Shown piece by piece: positions 1 to 9,018 of a stretch of 64,000 bases of DNA; position 1 is the stretch's first letter, and every line of letters begins with the position of its first letter. Under the pieces are notes generated by a model. It ran no database searches. It was not told the DNA's origin and worked only from the letters and a program-made list of their open reading frames with translations. This stretch comes from Pontibacter oryzae (lineage in GTDB: Bacteria; Bacteroidota; Bacteroidia; Cytophagales; Hymenobacteraceae). The position numbers and the translations under genes were made by a program. The stretch lies in the NCBI RefSeq assembly GCF_003576375.1, contig NZ_QWGE01000005.1, forward strand, positions 186,001 to 250,000, read 5' to 3'.

Positions 1-382
1 CCGGCTGGTCTACCAGAATGGCGGTTCTCAGCCCTTCTTTGCCATAGAGCGCCTCTATAACCGGAAAGCCGATGAACGAGGTGTTGCCCAGCCCGGCCGT
101 AAGAATAAGGCAGCCAACCAGCTTCCCCGACCACCCGAACAGCCTGCCCAAACCCCAGAACAAAAGCGCGGCAGCGGCAAAGCAGATCCAGGCAACGCCC
201 ACCGGCAAAAGCACCTGCAGCGTAAGCGCCACCTCCGGTATAAAGTATAAAGCCAGCGCCGGCAGCGAGATATAGATGATAAACTGGTTAAGTACCTGCG
301 CGGCATTCTTCGGGAAATCTTTGGCGCGCTGCAGCAGCAGACCCAGGCCAAGGCAACCGAACAGGAGTATCAAACTACTCAT
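1..382 (-). CDS. AEC-family (auxin efflux carrier-like) permease, N-terminal part, cut by window edge
   Basis: Reading the minus strand from the ATG at 382 gives an open frame of 127 residues with no stop before the left edge, so only the N-terminal part is seen. It begins MSSLILLFGCLGLGLLLQR and continues with hydrophobic segments, including FIIYISLPALALYFIP and later GNTSFIGFPVIEALYG. These match the first membrane helices and the conserved asparagine-containing GNTSFIGFP stretch of the AEC transporter family. AEC proteins are inner-membrane carriers with about ten helices that export or import small organic anions; the substrate cannot be told here. The more upstream ATG at 395 is in another frame and stops after six codons. 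The frame is clear; the family call rests on motif recognition only. Confidence 0.75.
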   Translation of the reverse strand, partial: MSSLILLFGCLGLGLLLQRAKDFPKNAAQVLNQFIIYISLPALALYFIPEVALTLQVLLPVGVAWICFAAAALLFWGLGRLFGWSGKLVGCLILTAGLGNTSFIGFPVIEALYGKEGLRTAILVDQP

Positions 383-480
383 AAAGAGGTTTCATGAGTT
401 GAGGTAGGAGTTTGGGAACGTATGATCTCCCGAAGGTACTATGGTGCACCCAGGAAACAAAAAACCATACTTCTTCTAAA

Positions 481-521
481 GTATAAAGCAGGAACATGTT
501 GGCCATGCCCCTGCTTTATAC
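481..521 (-). terminator. Terminator-like hairpin after the sugar dehydrogenase gene
   Basis: GTATAAAGCAGG (481-492) and CCTGCTTTATAC (510-521) form a perfect 12-bp stem with a 17-nt loop, 15 bases past the stop of the minus-strand gene ending at 536. On the minus strand the hairpin is followed by TTTAG and, farther on, by a run of six T. The T tract is not directly adjacent, so this is a likely rather than a canonical rho-independent terminator. Confidence 0.55.
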
Positions 522-535
522 GTTTGGGTTTCAGC

Positions 536-2116
536 CTAACGCAGCACCACGCGCCGCACCACACGGGTATCTCCGGAAAGTATGCTCAGGAAGTATACGC
601 CTGGCGCCAGTTTTTCAGTTGGCAGCTCTAAGGTACGCTGGGCCTCCGAAATGCGGTAACTTACATCCAGCACGTTGGCCGATTGAGCGTTGGTAAGTAT
701 AAACCGCAGGTCCGGGTGCTTCAGGTTGTTAATTTTCAGGTTTAGGTTACCGCTGGCCGGCACTGGGTACACTTGCACCGCACGCTCCAGCTGCTCTTTT
801 TCGGCAGAGGCCACCGGGCCGGTATAGGTTAGCTTATACACTGCGTGTGCCTTGTCGTCGGAGATAAACAGGTCGCCTTGCTGGCCTATGGCAATGTCCA
901 CGGGCCGTGCATAGGCCTCGGTGGAGTCGCTGTTCAGGAAGCCGCCCACCAGGTCTAATTGCTCGCCGGGTTTGCCGTTTTGCCACGGAAAGTAGATGAT
1001 CTTGTAGCCGGTGGCTTTGGAGCGGTTCCAGGAGCCGTGCAGGGCAATCAGCGCGCCGTTGCGGTAAGGCTGAGGCATGGTGGTGTTCTGCGTAAACAGC
1101 AGGCCCAGCGGAGCCGAGTGCGCCTGTATGCCTTTGCTAACGCGGGTCATGCCGTTGCAGTCCACGGTGCCGTTGGGGTTCAGCTGCACATCTTTCACGT
1201 AGGGCATATTATCCATACCCTGGCGCGCATCGGGGTTACAGAAAGGCCAGCCATAGTTGCCGCCCTGCTGCACCAACGTAAATTCTTCGGGCGGATTATT
1301 GTCTACGTAACTCTGTACCACCTTGCCGTAGTTTCCGGAGCCATCCTCAAATGGGTAAGCGATGTTGTCGCGGTTGTTTACCGTTACCCATAGATCATTG
1401 GTGCCGGGCACAAAATCCAGGCCCTCGGCATTGCGAATACCCTCGGCAAACAGGCGGCGGTTTGTTCCGTCGGCGTTGTAGATGTAGATGGCTCCACGCT
1501 TCGGGTTGCTTTGCGTATCCTCGATGCAGGCATTGCAGGTCGATGCGATGGAAACGTACAGGTTATGGTTCGCATCCAGGGCAATATTCTTGAGCACATG
1601 GCCGTAGGTACCTTTCAGTTCGGGCAGGCTGTCGTCGGGCAGGTTGTCTACAACCACCTCCATCTGCTGTCCTTTTTCATCGCCATTGCTATACTTATAC
1701 CGGATAATACGGTTTTTCTCAGCGATGTACACATACTGTTGCTCCCCTATTTTATGGAAAACAATATCGTGGGGGCGCTGTAGGCCGGATGCATAATTGA
1801 TTTGCAGCGGCACGTTGTTTGGCCGGTTTTTCAGGACACGCACTACGCCATCCCAGGGCATCGACACGAATAAATCTCCGTTTGGCGCAACGGCCATAAA
1901 ACGCGCACCACTCACGCGGGCATAAACCTCCAGTTTAAAATTCGGGGGGATGCTTGCAAAGCGGTCTACGTTAAACGGGGCTTGGCGCAAAGAGGCCGGC
2001 ACCTCTATTTGTACTGTTTCGGTGGCGCCCGGCGGAGTATTTTGCGCACTCGCCAGCAGTGGCAAGGCAAGTACAACGGTGGCAAAGTATATTTTTAGTA
2101 AATGTTTTAGCTGCAT
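536..2116 (-). CDS. Secreted PQQ-dependent sugar dehydrogenase-like protein (glucose/sorbosone dehydrogenase fold) with T9SS type A signal
   Basis: 526 residues. Residues 1-24 form a signal peptide ending LLASAQ. Residues about 50-430 look like the six-bladed beta-propeller of soluble glucose/L-sorbosone dehydrogenases (RFMAVAPNGDLFVSMP, RPHDIVFH, NAEGLDFVPGTNDLWVT, GGNYGWPFCNP, ALHGSWNRS, RPVDIAIGQQGDLFISDD). Such proteins oxidise sugars or aldoses with pyrroloquinoline quinone, though many Bacteroidota members have no proven activity. Residues about 445-526 (VQVYPVPASGNLNLKINN to LAPGVYFLSILSG) are a type A C-terminal sorting domain, so the protein should cross the outer membrane through T9SS and be released or anchored at the surface. 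The ATG at 2116 is the natural start for the signal peptide. A terminator lies just upstream (2301-2341), so it is transcribed on its own. Confidence 0.85.
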   Translation of the reverse strand: MQLKHLLKIYFATVVLALPLLASAQNTPPGATETVQIEVPASLRQAPFNVDRFASIPPNFKLEVYARVSGARFMAVAPNGDLFVSMPWDGVVRVLKNRPNNVPLQINYASGLQRPHDIVFHKIGEQQYVYIAEKNRIIRYKYSNGDEKGQQMEVVVDNLPDDSLPELKGTYGHVLKNIALDANHNLYVSIASTCNACIEDTQSNPKRGAIYIYNADGTNRRLFAEGIRNAEGLDFVPGTNDLWVTVNNRDNIAYPFEDGSGNYGKVVQSYVDNNPPEEFTLVQQGGNYGWPFCNPDARQGMDNMPYVKDVQLNPNGTVDCNGMTRVSKGIQAHSAPLGLLFTQNTTMPQPYRNGALIALHGSWNRSKATGYKIIYFPWQNGKPGEQLDLVGGFLNSDSTEAYARPVDIAIGQQGDLFISDDKAHAVYKLTYTGPVASAEKEQLERAVQVYPVPASGNLNLKINNLKHPDLRFILTNAQSANVLDVSYRISEAQRTLELPTEKLAPGVYFLSILSGDTRVVRRVVLR

Positions 2117-2300
2117 CGTATAAAGTCTAGGTTAACTCCATACTTGTATTGCTTTCCCTTAGAAATGTTGCAGCAAGCGGGGTATTTTTGGTAAACGCAG
2201 CTGCTTTAAGATAGTGGAAAACAAAAGATGTAGCCAGACACTGTCATATATGGGTATATGTTGCGAGGAAACGCATACGTGATGGCTTTGGGACATTCTA

Positions 2301-2341
2301 CAAAAAAAGCGGCTATACCTGTTTGTGCAAGTATAGCCGCT
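2301..2341 (-). terminator. Rho-independent terminator of the aminopeptidase gene
   Basis: On the minus strand AGCGGCTATAC (2341-2331) pairs with GTATAGCCGCT (2318-2308) as a perfect 11-bp stem with a 12-nt loop, followed at once by seven T. It sits 20 bases after the stop of the gene ending at 2362. This is a textbook intrinsic terminator. Confidence 0.88.
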
Positions 2342-2361
2342 CCTGCTTTTTGAAGTATAAG

Positions 2362-4137
2362 TTAGATAGGTTTTGCCTTTTCCTTCAGCCAGGCCAATTC
2401 GTCCTCGTTCAGGTGCGGGCCCAGCCTTTCAATTACCTGCTGGTGGTACTCGTTCAGCCACTTTATTTGGTGCGCTTCCAGCAAGTCCTTCTTCACCGGG
2501 GTAGTGTCGATCAGCGCCATGGTCAGGTGCTCGAAGGTATAAAACTCGCCAAACTCGTTGGTCTCGTCCTGCACGGTAAGCACCAGATTCTCTATGCGGA
2601 TGCCGTGCTTGCCGTTGCGGTACAAACCAGGCTCTACCGAAGAGATCATGCCTAGCTCCAGATCAACGGCGGTAGGTGTTGGGTTAAGCACATGCGGGCC
2701 TTCGTGCACATTCAGGAAAAAGCCAACGCCGTGGCCTGTGCCGTGACCATAATTGCGGGCATAATCCCAGAGTGGCTTGCGCGAGATAGCATCGATCTGG
2801 TAGCCTTTGGAGCCTTTCGGGTAGCGGGCAGTGGAGCCATCAATCATACCTTTCAACACCAAGGTATAGTCTATACTTTCCTCCTCGGTCAGGTTGCCCA
2901 GCGAAACTACGCGTGTAATATCCGTGGTGCCGGACGTGTACTGCCCGCCCGAGTCTACCAGGAACAGGCCGTCTGGCTGCAGCTCGACGTCGCTTTCCTC
3001 GGTAACACGGTAATGCGGCAGGGCACCGTGCGCTTTGTAGCCCGAGATCGTATCGAAGCTCTCCCCTACAAAGCCTTCCTGCTGGGCCCGGAACTCACGC
3101 ACCTTATCCACCACAGTAAGCTCCGTGATCTTGGTTTTGCCAATGTTCTCCTCTAGCCACTTAAAGAAACGGGTCAGGGCCACGCCATCTTTTACCATGG
3201 TTGTGCGGGTATGCGCTACTTCCACCTCGTTCTTAACGGCTTTGAAATGTGTGGTTGGGTTGGTCTCCTGAATGACGCGCACCTCTTTCGGTAGCTCTTT
3301 ATATAAAGCATAACAGTTGCGGCGCGGGTCCACCAAAATGCTGCTGCCAGGTATGGCGGCCACGGCTCTTTCTATCATGTCGTAGGTTTCCAGCTCCACG
3401 CCTGCTTTTTTAAGCCTGGCCCGGTCCTCTTCCGAGAACTTGGCCGCATCAATAAACAGCATGGCCTTTTCCTGGCTGATCAGGGCAAAGCTAAGCACCA
3501 CGGGGTTGCACTTCACGTCGGAACCGCGCATGTTAAACAGCCAGGCCATATCGTCGAGCGAGGAGATGAGGTGATACTCGGCGCGCTGTTTTTTAAGTGC
3601 GGCACGCAGGCGTTCCAGTTTGCTCTCCAAGGACTCGCCCACAACATCCTCACCCAGAATATAAGCGGGTACGGCGGGCAACTCAGGCCTGTTGTGCCAG
3701 ATGGGCTCCAGGTAATCGCGGTCGCTGCTTATTTCAAAGCCGATTGGCGTAAGCTGAGACTCCAGCAGTTGGGCCAGGCTTACCGAGATCAGTTTGCCAT
3801 CGAAGGCCACGGTAGCTCCCTCGGGCAGGCGCTCGGCCAGCCAGCTAATATATTCCGGCGCGTTCTGCACCTGCAGCTTAGCCAGCTCAAAACCTGTTCC
3901 GGCAAGCTGCTCGTTAGCCTGCACAAAGTAGCGGGCATCGGTCCAGAGGTGGGCAGCTTCCTCGGTGATCACCAGCGTGCCCGCCGAGCCGGTAAAGCCC
4001 GAGGCAAACTCAATGCACTTGTACCTGTCTGGCACATACTCGCTTATATGGGGGTCAGCCGACGGAATGATGTAGGCGCTCACGCCCTCGCCTTTCATCT
4101 GGCTACGGATGGCTGCTAATCTTTCTTTGTAGGTCAT
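2362..4137 (-). CDS. Aminopeptidase P family protein (Xaa-Pro aminopeptidase, M24B)
   Basis: 591 residues from the ATG at 4137; a TTG at 4164 would add nine residues but the ATG (MTYKERLAAIRSQM) fits better. The two N-terminal creatinase-like domains (about 1-310) are followed by the pita-bread catalytic domain. Metal ligands are visible: the two aspartates in DSGGQYTSGTTDITRV, the histidine in GHGTGHGVGFFLNVHEGPH, and the glutamates in SVEPGLYR and GIRIENLVL. The length and the three-domain layout match the cytosolic, eukaryote-like aminopeptidase P, which removes an N-terminal residue followed by proline using two metal ions. There is no signal peptide. It has its own terminator and no functional link to its neighbours. 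Confidence 0.93.
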   Translation of the reverse strand: MTYKERLAAIRSQMKGEGVSAYIIPSADPHISEYVPDRYKCIEFASGFTGSAGTLVITEEAAHLWTDARYFVQANEQLAGTGFELAKLQVQNAPEYISWLAERLPEGATVAFDGKLISVSLAQLLESQLTPIGFEISSDRDYLEPIWHNRPELPAVPAYILGEDVVGESLESKLERLRAALKKQRAEYHLISSLDDMAWLFNMRGSDVKCNPVVLSFALISQEKAMLFIDAAKFSEEDRARLKKAGVELETYDMIERAVAAIPGSSILVDPRRNCYALYKELPKEVRVIQETNPTTHFKAVKNEVEVAHTRTTMVKDGVALTRFFKWLEENIGKTKITELTVVDKVREFRAQQEGFVGESFDTISGYKAHGALPHYRVTEESDVELQPDGLFLVDSGGQYTSGTTDITRVVSLGNLTEEESIDYTLVLKGMIDGSTARYPKGSKGYQIDAISRKPLWDYARNYGHGTGHGVGFFLNVHEGPHVLNPTPTAVDLELGMISSVEPGLYRNGKHGIRIENLVLTVQDETNEFGEFYTFEHLTMALIDTTPVKKDLLEAHQIKWLNEYHQQVIERLGPHLNEDELAWLKEKAKPI

Positions 4138-4218
4138 GTATGTTTTCGTTTCGGTTTGAGGCAAATTAAGGAAAGCTAGGCAGAAATGCTTGCAAAACGG
4201 GCTGAAATAGGCATTATT

Positions 4219-4644
4219 CTATAGTTGCTTTTTTCGTTTGCGCCGGCCCCAAATCATTTGATCAACGGAGTAGCGGTTATACGTATGTTCAAACGCAAGC
4301 AGCAAGGCAAAGTATACTCCGTAGAGCATCTGTACAAAGACGTTGTCCCAGTTTTCGAGCAGGCAGGATCCAAAGATAAGCGCCACCATCAGCAGCGCGC
4401 CTACCGTGCTCACGGCGCGTGTAAACAGCCCAAGTATAAGCAGCGCCCCAATGTTCAGCTCAATGTATGGCAGGAAGTAAGCAAACTGCTTCACCAGCGG
4501 GTAAGGGAGCCAGGTTTTCTGGAACGTTTCGGCCATGCCCTCGCTAAAGGCTACAAGCTTTGGCAGCCGTGCCAAACCGTGGCCCAACATGCTCATGCCG
4601 ATGGGTAAACGGGCCAAAAAATATCCAAATGCAGCGTGTTTCAT
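4219..4644 (-). CDS. DoxX family membrane protein
   Basis: 141 residues with about four hydrophobic segments (around 5-20, 55-75, 80-98, 105-122) and a very basic tail, WGRRKRKKQL. The N-terminal ARLPIGMSMLGHGLARLPK and the middle PYIELNIGALLILGLFTRA match the DoxX/DoxD-like family of small inner-membrane proteins, some of which are linked to quinone or thiol redox chemistry. The precise role in this organism is unknown. It lies 81 bases downstream of the aminopeptidase start on the same strand, with no obvious terminator between the DUF3592-like gene and it. Confidence 0.85.
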   Translation of the reverse strand: MKHAAFGYFLARLPIGMSMLGHGLARLPKLVAFSEGMAETFQKTWLPYPLVKQFAYFLPYIELNIGALLILGLFTRAVSTVGALLMVALIFGSCLLENWDNVFVQMLYGVYFALLLAFEHTYNRYSVDQMIWGRRKRKKQL

Positions 4645-4779
4645 AGGTAAGTATGCTTACGCAGATGTGCGGGTGGAGGGAGAAGCAAATGCTGGCAAAC
4701 GCACTATATTGATTCTTGACAGTGTTTTCCCTACAAGCCCATCTCAACTAAGTGACCATGATTTATGAAGCTTTAGTTT

Positions 4780-5220
4780 TTAAGACGCTAAGCGTATTAA
4801 TTCCCGCCAATTTAAAAAAGTGTCTATAAAATCAGAGTTTATAATCAGCATCGTTTGAAATCCAAAGACGATTAGTCCAACTAAAAAGATAGCCCAATAG
4901 AGGAACTTCCACCCCATTCCTGAAGCGTGGATCTTCTCATCATAATATACAATTTTTACCTGCTGACCTTTGATAAATAATGGAATAGAGCATCCTATGT
5001 CTAACCTAAGTTCTAAAACATTATCTTCCTGATCCACAAACTGTATAAGCGGATAATACAAATAGCTTGTCGTCTCTCCACTTCCGCCCCATTTCCCTAC
5101 ATTCTTTGTCACTATGCCTAAAGTATGAAACCCATACTTGCTTGCATAAAAATGAAGTGTCAGCAAATAGAGTCCCCCACAAGTTAAGATAAAACCTAAC
5201 AACAGATAAAATACGCTCAT
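4780..5220 (-). CDS. DUF3592-like membrane protein
   Basis: 146 residues with a hydrophobic helix at about 3-25 and a second at about 108-128. Between them lies a small soluble beta-rich domain containing [38 protein letters not shown]. This layout is that of DUF3592 proteins: two helices flanking a periplasmic or cytosolic beta domain, function unknown. The region is more AT-rich than its neighbours. The start ATG at 5220 directly precedes the first helix. Family assignment is by pattern only. Confidence 0.65.
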
Positions 5221-5321
5221 CTATAAATCACATGATTGATTAGGAAGAAATATAGTAAAATTCCGTTATCATCTAAAGCCTGGTAATGGAAGGCACTCCC
5301 TTTTACCGCTCTCCCAAAACC

Positions 5322-5365
5322 GAACAACCTGTTCAATATCGAACACCTTCAACTGCTTCAATATC
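5322..5365 (+). promoter_or_regulatory. Candidate enhancer (activator-binding) repeats upstream of the sigma-54 promoter
   Basis: GAAC (5322-5325), GTTC (5331-5334) and GAAC (5341-5344) form two overlapping inverted repeats. The 9-mer TTCAATATC occurs twice, at 5332-5340 and 5357-5365, 25 bases apart. The block lies about 50-90 bases before the sigma-54 promoter match, a usual place for upstream activator sites of NtrC-type regulators such as the one encoded at 11499. Binding by that regulator is inference. Confidence 0.4.
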
Positions 5366-5410
5366 ACCCAAACAAAACACAAAACACTGTAAATAAGCTA
5401 CTTACACAAC

Positions 5411-5426
5411 TGGCATCTAAATTGGC
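5411..5426 (+). promoter_or_regulatory. Putative sigma-54 (-24/-12) promoter of the export operon
   Basis: TGGCATCTAAATTGGC matches the consensus TGGCACG-N4-TTGCW in spacing and in the -24 GG; the -12 element reads TTGG in place of TTGC. Transcription would start near 5437, about 22 bases before the ATG at 5459. The operon ends with a sigma-54-dependent response regulator, which supports this reading. Confidence 0.55.
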
Positions 5427-5458
5427 TATACAGATCCTGAAAAGTATGAAATAAAACT

Positions 5459-6703
5459 ATGGATCGTGAATTATCTGCCGCTGTAAGGCAAGCCAACAAA
5501 CGGAAGCGCATTGGGCAACTAAGTATAGCCGCCGTGTTGGTGCTGGCCGCCATACTTGGGTTCCGGAGCCTGATTAGTCCGAGCATTAGCCGTAGCGAGA
5601 TTAGAACGGCAGTGGTGGAGCGCGGGCCGGTGCAGGCAACCTTAAGCGCTTCGGGCGTGGTGGTGCCGGAGCGTGAGCAGGTTATTACCAGCCCCATACA
5701 GGCGCGCATTGAGCAGGTGGTTCGCAACACCGGCGAGCAAGTGCAACCCGGCGACCAGGTGCTGCTCCTCGACCGTGCCTTTACCCAGCTCGCCTACGAC
5801 AAGCTGAAAGACGAGCAGCAGATGAACCAGCACAAAAGCGTGCAAATGCGCCTGGCCCTCAAGAAAAAGCTGAACGGCCTAGAGTCGGAGCTGCGCATTA
5901 AGCAAATGAACGTGAGCAGCCTGCAGGCACGCCTCGGGGATGAGCAATACCTGCTTAAAATTGGCGGCGGCACCCAGGAGCAGGTAAAACAGGCGGAACT
6001 AAACCTGAAAATAGCGCAACAGGAATTGGCTCAGCTAAAGCGCGACATCGTGAGCGAGCGCGAGCTCCTGAAAGCCGATGAGCAGGAACTGGGCTATACC
6101 TTGGCCATGAACGGCCGCTCGTTGGAGGAGTTGGAACGCAAAATGCAGCAGGCCGAAGTTCGGGCTACGCGCCCCGGCGTGGTAACATGGGTGAAGAACG
6201 AGCTCGGCAGCAGCGTGAATGCCGGAGAGGTTATCGCCCGCCTCGCAGACCTGAGCAGCTTTAAGATCCAGGGCACTATTTCGGATGCGTTTGCAGGGCA
6301 ACTGCAACTTGGCAGCGCGGCAACGGTACGCGTGAACAACACCGACCTGAAAGGCACCATCTCCGCCATCGAACCCACAGTTAAAAACGGAACCATCACG
6401 TTTTACATCTCCCTGGCGCAGGAAGCGCATGCCTTGCTCCGCCCCAACCTGCGCGTGGATGTATACCTGGCAACGGCGACCAAGCCCAACACCCTGCGCG
6501 TGAAGAACGGCCCATACTTTAACAGCGCCTCCGGAAACCAGGTGTTTGTGCTGCGCGTTGATGCCCTGCTGCTTGTGCCCGCCCAGATCGGGGTCAGCAA
6601 CCCGGATTTTGTAGAACTGGAAAGCGGCGTGCAGGAAGGCGATGAAGTGGTGATCTCCAGCATGAAGGAGTATGACAGCATCAAAAAAATAAGGCTTGAC
6701 TAA
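5459..6703 (+). CDS. Periplasmic adaptor (membrane-fusion/HlyD-like) of an ABC export system
   Basis: 414 residues. An N-terminal anchor helix at about 19-40 (IAAVLVLAAILGF) is followed by a split biotinyl-lipoyl domain (ASGVVVPEREQVITSPIQARIEQVV and later TRPGVVTWVKNELG), a coiled coil at about 120-235 rich in Q, E, L and K, and a beta-barrel domain. This is the order found in MacA and HlyD-like adaptors, which join an inner-membrane ABC transporter to a TolC-type channel. It is first in an operon with a TolC-like gene, an ABC ATPase and two permeases, so a MacAB-TolC-like role is well supported; the exported substrate is unknown. The ATG at 5459 follows TAAAACT, a leader seen before the next genes too. 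A sigma-54 promoter match lies just upstream. Confidence 0.88.
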   Translation: MDRELSAAVRQANKRKRIGQLSIAAVLVLAAILGFRSLISPSISRSEIRTAVVERGPVQATLSASGVVVPEREQVITSPIQARIEQVVRNTGEQVQPGDQVLLLDRAFTQLAYDKLKDEQQMNQHKSVQMRLALKKKLNGLESELRIKQMNVSSLQARLGDEQYLLKIGGGTQEQVKQAELNLKIAQQELAQLKRDIVSERELLKADEQELGYTLAMNGRSLEELERKMQQAEVRATRPGVVTWVKNELGSSVNAGEVIARLADLSSFKIQGTISDAFAGQLQLGSAATVRVNNTDLKGTISAIEPTVKNGTITFYISLAQEAHALLRPNLRVDVYLATATKPNTLRVKNGPYFNSASGNQVFVLRVDALLLVPAQIGVSNPDFVELESGVQEGDEVVISSMKEYDSIKKIRLD

Positions 6704-6773
6704 CCCTAAAAGTATACCTGGCCAAGAAGCTTTACGCGATGATTTATACTTGCCAAGCAGCCAAAATAAAACT

Positions 6774-8243
6774 ATGAAAAACCTTTACCGATATTGTTTG
6801 CTGTTTGTACTCGTGGCGCTGCGCTGCGCCCAAAGTATGGCACAACCTGATGGGCGGCAACTGAGCCTGCAGGAGGTGATAGCTTTGGCGCAGACGCAGT
6901 CTACGGAGGCGCTGCAGGTACAGACCACCCGCGAGAACAGCTACTGGCAATGGCGCAGCGTGAAGTCAGAATTCAGGCCACAGCTGAGTTTGGGCGGCAC
7001 CTTACCGGATTTCAGCCGCACGATCACGCCCGTTATTCAGCCTGATGGCACCACAGAGTTTAAGGCCGTGAGCATTAACAGCTCTGACCTGGGCCTCACC
7101 CTGAGCCAGGTTATCAGCCCAACCGGCGGCAAGGTGTTCGTGACCTCGCTGATGCAGCGCTTCGACGACTTTGACCGCGACCTGACCCGCTACAACAGCA
7201 ACCCGGCGATTATCGGACTGGAGCAGCCGCTGTTTGCCTATAATGCCCTTAAATGGACAAAACGCATCGAGCCCCTGCGTTACGAGGAGTCGCGGAAGCA
7301 GTTCGTGGAAGACCATGCGCAAATTGCTGTAAACGCCACCACTTTATACTTTGACTTGCTGCTGGCACAGGTAAACCAAAGTATAGCCGCCAAGAACCTG
7401 GCAAACAACGACACGCTCTACCAGGTGGCGCAGGAAAAGTATAAACTCGGCCGCATCTCCAAAAACGACCTGCTGCAACTGCGCCTGTCCGTCCTGAACG
7501 CGGACCTGGCCCTGGCCCAGGCCACGCTGGATGAGCAGACAGCCGCGCTTGCCCTGCGCAACTACCTCGGCCTGAAAGACAGTGGCACCCTTAGCCTGCA
7601 GGTGCCAAAGCGCATACCTGCAACCCTGGTTGCAACAGAACTGGCATTAGCCGAAGCAAACAAGAACCGAAAGGAAAGTATAAACTTCAGGAGAAGGTTG
7701 CTGGAGGCGGAGAGCCAAACGGCCAAAGCCCACGGCGATAACGGCTTTAACGCCAGCCTTTTCGCCAGCTTCGGCCTCACCGACCAGGGCGCGAACCTCT
7801 CCGACATCTACAGCCGCCCCGAGAACCAGCAGCGCGCCCGCATCGGCTTTACCCTACCGCTCCTGGATTGGGGCCGGCAGCGCAGCATCACGAAAGTGGC
7901 CCAATTAAACCAGCAATTGGTGGAGTATACCATCAGTCAGGAGGAAACCAATTTCGAGCAGGCCGTGGTCACGCAGGTAAACCAGTACAACACCCTGCGC
8001 ACCCGCATTAACACAACCGCCGAAGCCGATGCCATAGCCACGGAAAGGTATGAAATAGCCAGGAACACGTTTCTCATCGGCCGCATCAGCATCACAGAAC
8101 TAAACATTGCCTTGTCGGAGAAAGACCAGGCTCGCCGCGCCTACATCGCCTCGCTTAGCGCATTTTGGGAGGCTTACTATGCCCTGCGCCAACTAACGCT
8201 CTATGATTTTGAGAACCAGCAAACCATAAAAGTGAATGAGTGA
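6774..8243 (+). CDS. TolC family outer-membrane efflux protein
   Basis: 489 residues from the ATG at 6774; the frame is open back to a TTG at 6696, but the ATG directly precedes a signal peptide (MKNLYRYCLLFVLVALRC to SMAQ) and has the same AAAACTATG context as the adaptor start. The mature part contains two copies of the TolC-like helical pattern: ALQVQTTRENSYWQWRSVKSEF and the YFDLLLAQVNQSIA, KYKLGRISKNDLLQLR type segments, then a second copy ending in ERYEIARNTFLIGRISITEL. These form the trimeric outer-membrane barrel and periplasmic tunnel. It follows the adaptor by about 70 bases. Its stop codon lies inside a short GTGAATGA tandem repeat. Confidence 0.9.
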   Translation: MKNLYRYCLLFVLVALRCAQSMAQPDGRQLSLQEVIALAQTQSTEALQVQTTRENSYWQWRSVKSEFRPQLSLGGTLPDFSRTITPVIQPDGTTEFKAVSINSSDLGLTLSQVISPTGGKVFVTSLMQRFDDFDRDLTRYNSNPAIIGLEQPLFAYNALKWTKRIEPLRYEESRKQFVEDHAQIAVNATTLYFDLLLAQVNQSIAAKNLANNDTLYQVAQEKYKLGRISKNDLLQLRLSVLNADLALAQATLDEQTAALALRNYLGLKDSGTLSLQVPKRIPATLVATELALAEANKNRKESINFRRRLLEAESQTAKAHGDNGFNASLFASFGLTDQGANLSDIYSRPENQQRARIGFTLPLLDWGRQRSITKVAQLNQQLVEYTISQEETNFEQAVVTQVNQYNTLRTRINTTAEADAIATERYEIARNTFLIGRISITELNIALSEKDQARRAYIASLSAFWEAYYALRQLTLYDFENQQTIKVNE

Positions 8244-8263
8244 ATGAGTGAGTGAATAAGTGG
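8232..8263 (+). repeat. Short tandem repeat (GTGAATGA / GAGT units) at the end of the TolC-like gene
   Basis: The stretch reads GTGAATGA twice, then GTGAGTGAATAAGTGG. It covers the last codons and stop (8241-8243) of the TolC-like gene and the start of the spacer before the ABC gene. Such low-complexity tracts can slip during replication. Confidence 0.7.
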
Positions 8264-8314
8264 TTAGAAAAGGAATCAACGAGTAACTACCAATTAATAA
8301 CGATATTTAAAACT

Positions 8315-9016
8315 ATGATCATATTATCCAACATCGAAAAGGTATACCAGACCAAAACCATTGAGACGGTAGCCTTGCAACAGGTAAACCTGGCTGTGCC
8401 CAAAGGGGAATTTCTCTCTATTATGGGTCCCTCGGGTTGCGGAAAATCCACGCTGCTGAACATTATGGGCCTGCTGGATGAGCCGAGCAGCGGCACCGTA
8501 AGCATTGGCGGCCAGGAAATACGCAGCTACAAAGACAAAGAGCTGGCGCATATCCGCAACGAGAAGATCGGGTTTGTTTTCCAGAGCTACCACCTGGTTA
8601 ACGACCTCAGCGTGCTGGATAACGTGGAGCTGCCCCTGCTCTACCGCAGCGGCGTAAGTGCCTCGGAGCGCAGCAAGCGGGCCAAAATAGCGCTGGAGAA
8701 AGTGGGCCTTAGCGCCCGCACCAAACACTTCCCTAACCAGCTGTCGGGTGGGCAGCGGCAGCGGGTGGCTATTGCCCGCGCCCTCATCGGCCAGCCCGAA
8801 ATCATACTTGCCGATGAGCCAACCGGTAACCTGGACTCGGTGATGGGTGAAGAGATCATGAACATCCTCCTTGACCTGAACCGCCACGACGGCACCACGA
8901 TTGTGATGGTAACGCACGACGAGAACATGGCCAAGAAAACAGAACGGCTAATCCGCTTCTTCGATGGCCAGCAGGTATCCGACGCCAAAGTATACGCTAA
9001 CCTTCAGCAAGTATAG
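8315..9016 (+). CDS. ABC transporter ATP-binding protein (MacB/LolD type)
   Basis: 233 residues from the ATG at 8315 (MIILSNIEKVYQTK), again in the context AAAACTATG; an upstream GTG at 8252 would add an unlikely tail. All ATPase motifs are intact: Walker A GPSGCGKST, Q-loop VFQSYHLVN, signature LSGGQRQRVAIARAL, Walker B IILADEPTGNLD and the switch histidine in MVTHDE. The sequence type is that of the MacB/LolD/FtsE group, which power FtsX-like permeases that act on substrates in the periplasm or membrane instead of moving them through the inner membrane. It is followed two bases later by the first permease. Confidence 0.95.
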   Translation: MIILSNIEKVYQTKTIETVALQQVNLAVPKGEFLSIMGPSGCGKSTLLNIMGLLDEPSSGTVSIGGQEIRSYKDKELAHIRNEKIGFVFQSYHLVNDLSVLDNVELPLLYRSGVSASERSKRAKIALEKVGLSARTKHFPNQLSGGQRQRVAIARALIGQPEIILADEPTGNLDSVMGEEIMNILLDLNRHDGTTIVMVTHDENMAKKTERLIRFFDGQQVSDAKVYANLQQV

Positions 9017-9018
9017 CC

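Noticed and set aside
55..351. 98-codon minus-strand frame rich in Arg, Cys and Trp
   Set aside because: It overlaps the AEC permease frame in another phase. Its composition is that of a shadow frame.
4138..4164. TTG start that extends the aminopeptidase by nine residues
   Set aside because: The ATG at 4137 fits the family N-terminus, and TTG starts are less likely without a ribosome site.
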